Part shown: in pieces, positions 34,889 through 44,115 of the stretch
Layout: each line of letters starts with the position of its first letter
Position numbering within the stretch: position 1 is the first letter of the stretch
Source of the DNA: Nocardioides sp. PD653-B2
GTDB lineage: Bacteria; Actinomycetota; Actinomycetes; Propionibacteriales; Nocardioidaceae
DNA length: 64,000 nt
Reading direction: 5' to 3'
Assembly (NCBI RefSeq): GCF_002117935.1
Contig: NZ_BDJE01000008.1
Span: forward strand, 62,001-126,000
Notes under the pieces: generated by a model
Told to the model about the DNA's origin: nothing
The model's database searches: none
Seen by the model: the letters and a program-made list of their open reading frames with translations, nothing else
Made by a program: the position numbers and the translations under genes

Positions 34889-35905
34889 ATGCGCGCCACC
34901 ACCCTCCACGCCACCCGGGACATCCGGGTATCCGATGTCCCCGACCCGACGATCACCGCACCGACCGACGCGATCGTCAAGGTCGTCGCCGGCTGCGTCT
35001 GCGGCTCCGACCTCTGGCCCTACCGCGGCGAGAACGAGATCACGCCGGGGCAGACGATCGGCCACGAGTGCGTCGGCATCGTCGAGGAGGTGGGCTCCGA
35101 CGTCCGGTCGTTCCGGCCCGGGGACTTCGTCGTCGTGCCGTTCTGCCACTGCGACAACACCTGCCCGCACTGCCTGTTCGGCGCCCAGTCGGTCTGCGAG
35201 AACCTCGGCTTCACCGAGAGCGGCCAGGCCGAGTACTCGCTGGTCCACCAGGCCGACGGCAGCCTCGTGAAGACCGACGGCATGCCCGACGCGTCGCTGA
35301 TCCCGTCGCTGCTCACCCTCACCGACGTGTTCCCGACCGGGTGGCACGCCGCGGTGTCGGCCGGTGTCCGCAAGGGCGGTTCCGCGGTCGTCATCGGCGA
35401 CGGCGCGGTCGGCCTCTGCGGCGTCCTGGCCGCCCACGTGATGGGCGCCGAGACCATCGTCGCGATGTCGCGCCACGAGTCCCGCCAGCAGGTGGCCCGT
35501 GCGTTCGGCGCCACCCACGTCGTCGCCGAGCGCGACCGGGAGGGCGCCGCCGCCATCGAGGAGATCACCGGCGGCGTGGGGGCCGACGCCGTGCTCGAGT
35601 GCGTCGGCACCGACCAGGCGATGAAGACGGCGTTCGCGATCGCGCGTCCGGGCTCGATGGTCGGCTTCGTCGGCGTGCCCCACGGGGTGGAGCTGCCGGT
35701 GCGCCGGATGTTCCAGCACAACGTCGGCCTGGCCGGCGGGATGGCGCCGGTGCGCCGCTACCTGCCCGAGCTGCTCGAGCTGGTGCTGTCGGGCGCGGTC
35801 GACCCCGGCCTGGTCTTCGACAGCACGCTGCCGCTCGACCAGGTCGCCGACGGCTACCGGGCGATGGACGAGCGGCGCGCGATCAAGGTGCTGATCGAGC
35901 CCTAG
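34889..35905 (+). CDS. Zinc-dependent alcohol dehydrogenase
   Basis: A 338-residue medium-chain dehydrogenase. The catalytic zinc site is visible in AGCVCGSDLWPYRG and GHECVGIVEEVG, the structural-zinc lobe in CHCDNTCPHCLFGAQSVCE, and the NAD(P) site in AVVIGDGAVGLCGVLAA. This form is close to the Zn-dependent dehydrogenases that act on sorbitol or aromatic alcohols, but no substrate can be assigned. ATG 34889 is preceded by CAGGAT at 6 bases, a weak leaderless-type hexamer. It ends shortly before a convergent membrane gene. Confidence 0.87.
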   Translation: MRATTLHATRDIRVSDVPDPTITAPTDAIVKVVAGCVCGSDLWPYRGENEITPGQTIGHECVGIVEEVGSDVRSFRPGDFVVVPFCHCDNTCPHCLFGAQSVCENLGFTESGQAEYSLVHQADGSLVKTDGMPDASLIPSLLTLTDVFPTGWHAAVSAGVRKGGSAVVIGDGAVGLCGVLAAHVMGAETIVAMSRHESRQQVARAFGATHVVAERDREGAAAIEEITGGVGADAVLECVGTDQAMKTAFAIARPGSMVGFVGVPHGVELPVRRMFQHNVGLAGGMAPVRRYLPELLELVLSGAVDPGLVFDSTLPLDQVADGYRAMDERRAIKVLIEP

Positions 35906-35927
35906 CCGCGGCCGCGGCCGCTCGAGG

Positions 35928-36338
35928 CTAGTCGCGCAGCGCGCTGGCCTGGAACGCCGCGCTCACCAGCATCACGATGCCGGCGGCGAGCTCGGCCACG
36001 AAGACCTTGGTCGAGTTGTCGAGGAAGACCGCGAACAGCACCGCGGCCACCCCGCACAGCCCGATCAGCCCGAGTGCCGGGGCGGCCGGCAGGCTGGAAC
36101 GCAGCCACATGGCGGCGATGATCACCAGCGTGCCGATGATCCCGTCGCGGTAGCCGGCCCACATGCCGTCGTAGTCGATGGGGTAGAGCACCCAGGTCGC
36201 GAGGACCAGGCCGATCCCCGCGCTGAGCGCGAGGATCCAGCCGAACGGCGCGACGACGGGCACGGGGGCCGCGGGCGTGTAACCGGAGGTGGGGGTGGCC
36301 GGGACGGAGGCGCTGGGGCGCCGGACGGGAGTCGCCAT
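35928..36338 (-). CDS. Four-helix membrane protein of unknown function
   Basis: A 136-residue protein with a Pro/Ala-rich N-terminus and four hydrophobic segments (FGWILALSAGIGLVLATWVLY, GIIGTLVIIAAMW, ALGLIGLCGVAAVLFAVFL, VFVAELAAGIVMLVSAAF), similar to SPW-repeat-like small actinobacterial membrane proteins. No functional motif is seen. TACGAT 6 bases upstream supports ATG 36338. Confidence 0.7.
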   Translation of the reverse strand: MATPVRRPSASVPATPTSGYTPAAPVPVVAPFGWILALSAGIGLVLATWVLYPIDYDGMWAGYRDGIIGTLVIIAAMWLRSSLPAAPALGLIGLCGVAAVLFAVFLDNSTKVFVAELAAGIVMLVSAAFQASALRD

Positions 36339-36344
36339 GGTCAG

Positions 36345-36350
36345 ATCGTA
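36345..36350 (-). promoter_or_regulatory. -10 hexamer TACGAT, divergent
   Basis: TACGAT lies 6 bases before ATG 36338 and 9 bases from the opposing hexamer at 36360. Confidence 0.55.
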
Positions 36351-36359
36351 GATCCCACG

Positions 36360-36365
36360 TAGGTT
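36360..36365 (+). promoter_or_regulatory. -10 hexamer TAGGTT, divergent
   Basis: TAGGTT lies 7 bases before ATG 36373. Only 34 bases separate the two start codons, so the -35 regions of both promoters must lie inside the opposing gene. Confidence 0.55.
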
Positions 36366-36372
36366 CGACTCC

Positions 36373-38055
36373 ATGACCGACCTCGTTCTCGGCCCCCTGC
36401 TGCGTCACGTCGACCACACCTCGGCCACGATCTGGGTGGAGACGGCGACCGCCGCCGTCGTCACCGTCACGGCGGGGGAGCACCGCGCCTCGGCCCGGAC
36501 CTTCGGCGCGCACGGCCACCACTACGCCCTGGTCGAGCTGGACGGCCTCGAGCCGGGGACCAGGACGCCGTACGTCGTGGACGTCGACGGCGAACGGGTG
36601 TGGCCGTCGTCGGCTCCGGAGCTCTCCGACTTCCCCGAGCCGGTCATCCCGACGCTCCGGGAGGGCAAGCCGCTGCGGATGGCGTTCGGGTCGTGCCGCG
36701 TGAGCGTGCCGCACGACGAGCGGGGCAACGCCGAGTTCGGCGTCGACGCGCTGCGCGCCTACGCGCTCTTCATGGCCGGGCTGACCGAGGGCAGCTCCAC
36801 CGACGAGGAGCGCTGGCCCGACCTGGTGCTCTTCCTCGGCGACCAGGTGTACGCCGACGAGACCAGCGAGGCGATGCGCGAGTTCATCGAGCAGCGCCGC
36901 GACCCCGAGCAGGCACCGTGGTACGAGCTCCAGGACTTCGAGGAGTACGCGCACCTCTACGCGCTCGCGTGGCAGGACCCGGCGAACCGGTGGCTGCTCT
37001 CGACCCTCCCGAGCGCGATGATCTTCGACGACCACGACATCCGCGACGACTGGAACACCAGCTGGACCTGGCGCCAGGAGATGGAGGCCACCGACTGGTG
37101 GCACGACCGGGTCGTCGGCGGGCTGGCGTCGTACTGGGTCTACCAGCACCTCGGCAACCTCGGCCACGACGACCGCGCCGCCGACGAGCTGTGGCGGCGG
37201 ATCACGTCGTACGACGGGGACGGTGAGCTCGACGTGACCGCCGCGCTGGACGCGCTCGCCGACCGTGCCGACCAGCACCCCGAGACCTACCGGTGGAGCT
37301 ACGCGCGCGACTTCGACACCCAGGCGCGGCTGGTGGTCGTGGACTCGCGCGCGGCCCGGGTGCTGGAGCCGGAGCACCGCTCGATGCTCGACGACGGCGA
37401 GCTGATGTGGCTCGACGCCCAGCTGCAGGGCGACGTCGACCACCTGCTGATCGGCACCTCGCTGCCGTTCCTGCTCGCGCCCGGGCTCCACCACATCGAG
37501 TCGTTCAGCGAGTCGATCGCCCAGGGCGCCTGGGCGAAGCCCGGGATGTGGCTGGGGGAGAAGGCGCGCACCGCCGCCGACCTGGAGCACTGGGCGGCGT
37601 TCCAGCAGGGCTTCCGCGACGTGGCCGAGATCGTCCTCGAGGTGGCGGCCGGCAAGCGGGGCCGGGCACCACGGACGATCACGTTCCTGTCCGGCGACGT
37701 GCACCACAGCTACGTGGCCGAGGCGTGGCCGCGCGACGGCGTGGTCGCGAGCCGGATCCTCCAGGCGGTGTGCTCGCCGATCCGCAACCCGCTGCCGCCG
37801 TACATGAAGCGCTTCATGACGGCCGCATCCCGGCGCGTGTCCGGGATGGGCGGCCGGCTGATGTCGCTCTCGGGCCGGGTCCCGCTGGAGCCGATCCGGT
37901 GGGCCGTGACCCAGGGACCCTGGTTCGACAACAACCTCGCCGTGCTGGAGTTCTGCCCGGAGGGCCTGCGGATGTGGTGGTCGGCCGGTGAGGTCACCGG
38001 ACGCGCGGACCTGCCGGCCCTCAGGCGGGTCGCGGCCGTCGACCCGATCGGCTGA
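36373..38055 (+). CDS. PhoD-like metallophosphatase
   Basis: A 560-residue protein of the PhoD-like alkaline phosphatase group: an N-terminal Fn3-like domain (residues 1-75, TSATIWVETATAAVVTV) and a calcineurin-like phosphatase domain with FGSCR, DLVLFLGDQVYADE, IFDDHDIRDDW and FLSGDVHHSYVAEAW holding the metal ligands. It lacks a clear signal peptide, so the protein may act in the cytoplasm, unlike the classic secreted PhoD. The substrate is probably a phosphodiester or phosphomonoester. Confidence 0.87.
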   Translation: MTDLVLGPLLRHVDHTSATIWVETATAAVVTVTAGEHRASARTFGAHGHHYALVELDGLEPGTRTPYVVDVDGERVWPSSAPELSDFPEPVIPTLREGKPLRMAFGSCRVSVPHDERGNAEFGVDALRAYALFMAGLTEGSSTDEERWPDLVLFLGDQVYADETSEAMREFIEQRRDPEQAPWYELQDFEEYAHLYALAWQDPANRWLLSTLPSAMIFDDHDIRDDWNTSWTWRQEMEATDWWHDRVVGGLASYWVYQHLGNLGHDDRAADELWRRITSYDGDGELDVTAALDALADRADQHPETYRWSYARDFDTQARLVVVDSRAARVLEPEHRSMLDDGELMWLDAQLQGDVDHLLIGTSLPFLLAPGLHHIESFSESIAQGAWAKPGMWLGEKARTAADLEHWAAFQQGFRDVAEIVLEVAAGKRGRAPRTITFLSGDVHHSYVAEAWPRDGVVASRILQAVCSPIRNPLPPYMKRFMTAASRRVSGMGGRLMSLSGRVPLEPIRWAVTQGPWFDNNLAVLEFCPEGLRMWWSAGEVTGRADLPALRRVAAVDPIG

Positions 38056-38224
38056 GCGCGCCGCTCGGTCGGAGGCGGTGGGGGCAGGTCGACGGTCGCC
38101 AGGAACGGCCCGTGCTCAAGCGGGGTGGCGACCGCCGACCCGAGTCGCCTGAGACGCCGAGACGACGCTCAGCCGACGCTCCGGAGGGGGGTCGGGTGTG
38201 CAGCGGTGGTGCGTGTGGTGTGAC

Positions 38225-38383
38225 TCAGACGGTCACGAGGTCTGCGGACCTGCCGGGCACGCGCGCCGGCACACAGTCGCAGGAGTCTCCACACGCAAGG
38301 TAGGTGTGGAGGGCGTGCCCGCACTGTGGGCACGGCATGTCATGCGACAAGTGCACCGCGTTGGTCTGGACGGTGTCCCACAT
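38225..38383 (-). CDS. 52-residue Cys/His-rich zinc-ribbon-like protein
   Basis: The product has the pattern C-x2-CGH-x2-HxYLxC-x3-CxC (CPQCGHALHTYLACGDSCDC, residues 16-35), likely to bind one zinc. The ATG at 38383 has an excellent ribosome-binding site, GGGAGGAGGT, 6 bases upstream, in strong contrast to most genes here. Function is unknown; similar tiny Cys-rich proteins occur in other actinobacteria. It is too short for many gene finders, and overlapping frames on the other strand look non-coding. Confidence 0.68.
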   Translation of the reverse strand: MWDTVQTNAVHLSHDMPCPQCGHALHTYLACGDSCDCVPARVPGRSADLVTV

Positions 38384-38658
38384 AGCTCTACCTCCTCCCG
38401 CGCTTCGGATGATGCCCCCCAAGGACGACCCGCACCCGCGAGGCCCTCAGCCCGGTGGACAACACCCCAGCTCGGAGGAGACCGGTCGCGGCCGGCGGAT
38501 ACATCGTCTCGAAGGTAAAGAGGTGGACGGGCGCGGGTGTGCGGAACGCCCGACAATGCCCCGTACGGGTCACTGCGACGTAGTCCGAACGGGCCAGGGG
38601 TCGACGCCGCCGGGCGCGTTCTCCTGACGAGCAGGGGAGTCGCTGACATGCTGTCGCG

Positions 38659-39021
38659 GTGACGATCCGGTGGCTCCTGACGGGCCTGCTCGCCGTGACG
38701 CTGGGCCTCACCGCCTGCTCGGGCGACGACGACTGCGGGGGTCAGAGCTACCACCCCGACCTGGACGGCCGGGGTGAAGGGTCGCCGATCGCGGCGCTCG
38801 AGACCTGGCTCCAGCGACACGAGGGGCTGTCGGAACCCCCGGACGAGGATTGGACCCAGGTCGACTCCGGAGACCCGGAGCCCGACCAGGTGGTCATCGA
38901 GAACGACGCCGGGGACGGCTGGTGGGTCTCGGTGAGCAGGACGTCCCAGGGCGGCTGGGTCGTCACGGAGGCCACCGACGACGCCACCGCCTGTGGCGAC
39001 GAGCTCTCCGGCCTCGAGTGA
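38659..39021 (+). CDS. Small secreted lipoprotein
   Basis: A 120-residue protein with signal peptide and lipobox (TIRWLLTGLLAVTLGLTACSG), then a short acidic mature domain with several Trp residues (GDGWWVSVSRTSQGGWVV) and three Cys residues after the lipid-bearing one. No family recognised. CATGCT 6 bases before the GTG is a weak leaderless hexamer. Confidence 0.68.
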   Translation: MTIRWLLTGLLAVTLGLTACSGDDDCGGQSYHPDLDGRGEGSPIAALETWLQRHEGLSEPPDEDWTQVDSGDPEPDQVVIENDAGDGWWVSVSRTSQGGWVVTEATDDATACGDELSGLE

Positions 39022-39040
39022 CTGTGGCACGCTTTCTCGG

Positions 39041-39502
39041 GTGACCGGTCCCGTCTCGGAGCAGCGCCTGCGCGACCTCGCCGTGCTGCGCCGGGTGCGC
39101 GACCGGATCGACCGGGAGTACGCCCAGCCGCTGGACGTCGAGGCGCTGGCGAGGGGCGTGCACATCTCGGCCGGACACCTCAGCCGCCAGTTCCGGGCGG
39201 CGTACGGCGAGTCGCCGTACTCCTACCTGATGACGCGGCGCATCGAGCGCGCGATGGCGCTGCTGCGTCGGGGCGACCTCAGCGTCACCGAGGTGTGCTT
39301 CGCCGTCGGCTGCCAGTCGCTGGGCACCTTCAGCACCCGCTTCACGGAGCTGGTCGGCATGCCGCCCAGCACCTACCGGCGCGACGCCGTGCACGGCTCG
39401 GCGACCCTGCCGCAGTGCGTCGTCAAGCAGGTCACGCGACCGGTCCGGGCCAGATCGATCAGGAATGGAGAAGCACCGGCGGCGGACCGGCTACTAGCGT
39501 GA
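39041..39502 (+). CDS. AraC-family transcriptional regulator
   Basis: A 153-residue protein consisting mainly of the two-HTH AraC DNA-binding domain (residues 12-115): YAQPLDVEALARGVHISAGHLSRQFRAAYGESPYSYLMTRRIERAMALL and VTEVCFAVGCQSLGTFSTRFTELVGMPPSTYR. It lacks a ligand domain. GTG 39041 is the likely start. With the VOC protein and the UvrA-like ATPase downstream it forms an arrangement common in actinobacteria, and it probably regulates these genes. Confidence 0.88.
   Translation: MTGPVSEQRLRDLAVLRRVRDRIDREYAQPLDVEALARGVHISAGHLSRQFRAAYGESPYSYLMTRRIERAMALLRRGDLSVTEVCFAVGCQSLGTFSTRFTELVGMPPSTYRRDAVHGSATLPQCVVKQVTRPVRARSIRNGEAPAADRLLA
39495..39500 (+). promoter_or_regulatory. -10 hexamer TAGCGT before the VOC gene
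   Basis: TAGCGT ends 7 bases upstream of ATG 39508 and overlaps the end of the AraC gene, suggesting an internal promoter. Confidence 0.5.
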
Positions 39503-39507
39503 GCGGC

Positions 39508-39918
39508 ATGGACATCACCATCCACACCACGGCTCTTCCGCACGCCGATCCGGAGGCCTCGCTGGCCTTCTACCGCGACGCCCTGGGCTTCGAGGTCCGC
39601 ACCGACGTCGGCAGCGGCACGATGCGCTGGATCACGGTCGGCCCGGCCGGCCAGCCCGAGACGTGCATCCTCCTCGGCCCGCCCGCCGCCGACCCGGGGA
39701 TCACCGAGGACGAGCGCACCACCATCGCCGAGATGATGGCCAAGGGCACCTACGGCTGGATCATGCTCGCCACCGCGGACCTCGACGGCGTGTTCGACAA
39801 GGTCCAGGCCACCGACGCCGAGGTCGTGCAGGAGCCGACCGAGCAGCCGTACGGCATCCGCGACTGCGCCTTCCGTGACCCCGCGGGCAACATGGTGCGC
39901 ATCCAGGAGGTGCGCTGA
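39508..39918 (+). CDS. VOC/glyoxalase-superfamily protein
   Basis: A 136-residue single-chain vicinal-oxygen-chelate protein with the two beta-alpha-beta-beta-beta modules (LPHADPEASLAFYRDALGFEV and YGIRDCAFRDPAGNMVRIQ). Proteins of this kind include glyoxalases, dioxygenases and antibiotic-binding proteins. Its place between an AraC regulator and a UvrA-like ATPase suggests drug or damage resistance, but the ligand is unknown. Confidence 0.82.
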   Translation: MDITIHTTALPHADPEASLAFYRDALGFEVRTDVGSGTMRWITVGPAGQPETCILLGPPAADPGITEDERTTIAEMMAKGTYGWIMLATADLDGVFDKVQATDAEVVQEPTEQPYGIRDCAFRDPAGNMVRIQEVR

Positions 39919-39919
39919 G

Positions 39920-39987
39920 ATGAGGACGCCGACCCGGCGCCCGGCCACCACGACGGCGTTCGCGGACCTGCCCGCCGACCCCGCCCG

Positions 39988-39991
<4 letters not shown>
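39920..39991 (+). CDS. 23-codon ORF coupled to the UvrA-like gene
   Basis: ATG 39920 follows AGGAGGT at 9 bases, one of the best ribosome-binding sites in this region, and the frame ends with a TGA overlapping the next ATG (ATGA at 39988). The product is basic and Pro/Ala-rich with no known motif. It looks like a translational coupling leader, or less likely the remnant of an N-terminal extension of the downstream gene. Confidence 0.4.
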
Positions 39992-42348
<2,357 letters not shown>

Positions 42349-42370
42349 GCGTGAATATTGTGCCGATAAC

Positions 42371-42383
42371 TGACATTATGTCA
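42371..42383. promoter_or_regulatory. AT-rich 13-bp palindrome between convergent genes
   Basis: TGACATTATGTCA is a perfect palindrome around a central T; ATGTCAAC-T-GTTGGACAT overlaps it as a second, imperfect dyad. It lies in a 75-bp gap that is much less GC-rich than its flanks, between two gene ends, where no promoter is expected. Confidence 0.4.
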
Positions 42384-42423
42384 ACTGTTGGACATCTGGC
42401 GCTCCCCGCTTCTCCGAAGAACG

Positions 42424-43926
42424 TCAGTCGCCCGTCCTCAGCAGCGCCGCGAGGACGCGGTCGTCGGGCGAGCCGTACCGGTTGACCTGGAGCACATCGC
42501 CGTCGTCGAGGTACGTCTCGGCGAAGTCCATGGCGTACCGATAGGCGCCCGTGGCCGGCAGCGTCCAGTGTCGGCGCGGCTGACCGGTCTCGTAGTCGAT
42601 CTCCCAGATCCGGTTGTCGTAGTCGACCGAGGTGCGGACGTAGACGCTGCTGCGGTCCGGCGTGATCGACACGACGTCCATGCTCGGCGCGGCCACCGCC
42701 CGGAGCGCCTTCGGCACCTGCCACCGCCAGATCGCCGCACCCGTCGCCAGGTCGTAGCGCACCAGGGAGGTGAAACCGACGTGGTCGGACAGCTCGAACG
42801 GAGAGAAGACGTCGCCCTCCCCTGCGACCAGCACCTGCGTGGGCCCGTAGTACTCCGCGAAACCGGGCATCCCCGGCCCGCCGGGCCGCATGCTGTCGGC
42901 GCGGACCAGCACCCCCGGGTTCTGCAGGTCACCGGTCTCGGCGTCGACTCCGCGGAGGCGGAAGAGCTTCGGGCCGCCCCGCACCGCCATGTCCTGCACG
43001 GTGCCGGGGAGCTCGTCACTGAGGTAGAGGTAGTGGCCTCGGTGCCCGGGTGAGTTCGCCTCGTCCGTCAGCGAGCGCAGGGGGCGGTGCCACACCTCCT
43101 CGACCTGGCTGTCGTCGACGACCCGGAAGCCGAGAAGGCCACCGTTGCGGTCGTCCGGGCCACCGCGGGAGCTCCCGTCGCTGTGCTCGCGGTAGCGCAC
43201 CATGAAGACGTCCGTGCCGGGGATCAGCTGGAGGGCGCTGACCGAGTAGTCACGCCGGCCCGGCAGCAAGGCGGGCAGCTCGCCCACGCTGCTCGAGCTC
43301 CCGTCGTCCTCGAGCACCTGTAGCTGCCCGCCGGAGTCGAGCCAGTAGACGCGCTCCCCCAGCCTCCACAGCGACGAGTTGCTCGCGAGCCCGAAGCCTG
43401 CCGACCCCTCCGGCAGCGAGGCGTACTCATCGACCACCTCTCCCGTTTCGAGGTCGTACGCCGTGAAGTTGCCGCACAGCTCGCCGCCGCCGTGGTTGAG
43501 CACGACCGTGGTCGCCGTCGGCGACGGGACCACCAGGTCGCAGACCGTGTCCCCGCCGGGAAGGGCGGACCGCATCGCGACGTGCCAGACCAGCTCACCG
43601 GTGGCGCGATCCAGCTCGTAGAGGTTGGCGTGCGTGTCTCCGAAGAGGACCACGTCGTCGGTGAACGCCGCCTGCACCTCGGCGGAGACGGACTCGGACC
43701 GGTACGTCGGCTGAGCGAGGGTCTTGACCATGTCCAGCTCGTCCCCGAGCGGCTCGTCGACCCAGTCCTGCCCGGTCAACCAGTCCGGTTCCGGATCCTC
43801 GGCCGGCGCAGCGGACGAGGCACCTTCCGACTCGGGCTCGGGGCTCGGCGTCGCCACCCGAGCAGGCGGACAGGCAGGCCGCGAGCAGCACCGCCGTGGT
43901 GGTGGCGATGACCGTCCTACGTGCAT
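42424..43926 (-). CDS. Beta-propeller lipoprotein with apparent frameshift
   Basis: The 500-residue open frame encodes a PQQ-like beta-propeller (repeats such as LYELDRATGELVWHVAM, FTAYDLETGEVVDEY, RYDLATGAAIWRWQV, WEIDYETGQPRRHW). It begins at ATG 43926 but has no signal peptide. In another frame, ATG 43930 starts a perfect lipoprotein signal, MDARRTVIATTTAVLLAACL followed by SACSG. The two frames overlap over about 60 bases and meet in a GC-rich stretch near 43840-43870. One base is out of step, so either the gene is damaged, there is a sequence error, or the ribosome shifts frame. The intended product was almost certainly a surface lipoprotein. Confidence 0.72.
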   Translation of the reverse strand: MHVGRSSPPPRRCCSRPACPPARVATPSPEPESEGASSAAPAEDPEPDWLTGQDWVDEPLGDELDMVKTLAQPTYRSESVSAEVQAAFTDDVVLFGDTHANLYELDRATGELVWHVAMRSALPGGDTVCDLVVPSPTATTVVLNHGGGELCGNFTAYDLETGEVVDEYASLPEGSAGFGLASNSSLWRLGERVYWLDSGGQLQVLEDDGSSSSVGELPALLPGRRDYSVSALQLIPGTDVFMVRYREHSDGSSRGGPDDRNGGLLGFRVVDDSQVEEVWHRPLRSLTDEANSPGHRGHYLYLSDELPGTVQDMAVRGGPKLFRLRGVDAETGDLQNPGVLVRADSMRPGGPGMPGFAEYYGPTQVLVAGEGDVFSPFELSDHVGFTSLVRYDLATGAAIWRWQVPKALRAVAAPSMDVVSITPDRSSVYVRTSVDYDNRIWEIDYETGQPRRHWTLPATGAYRYAMDFAETYLDDGDVLQVNRYGSPDDRVLAALLRTGD

Positions 43927-44043
43927 CCATGCCCCGGGTTCTTCCCCGCGCGGAGCCGGTCGAACCCGAGCAACTCGTCCGCACCTGGGGTCGGCCTTGG
44001 TCCAGACCGCCCGGTCGCGCTGGTTTCGCGCCGTAACCGCTCG

Positions 44044-44060
44044 GCAACGCTGATCGTTGC
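44044..44060. promoter_or_regulatory. Small dyad in the metzincin upstream region
   Basis: GCAACG-CTGAT-CGTTGC, a 6-bp dyad, lies in the divergent region between the lipoprotein and the metzincin gene, 56 bases before the latter's start. Confidence 0.3.
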
Positions 44061-44115
44061 GACAGGCACCCACGCAGGTTTCGACGAGGCCCACGAGGCC
44101 ACCAAGGCGGTCGAC

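Noticed and set aside
38112..38303. 63-codon plus-strand frame
   Set aside because: Antisense to the small Cys-rich gene, no ribosome-binding site, no recognisable features.
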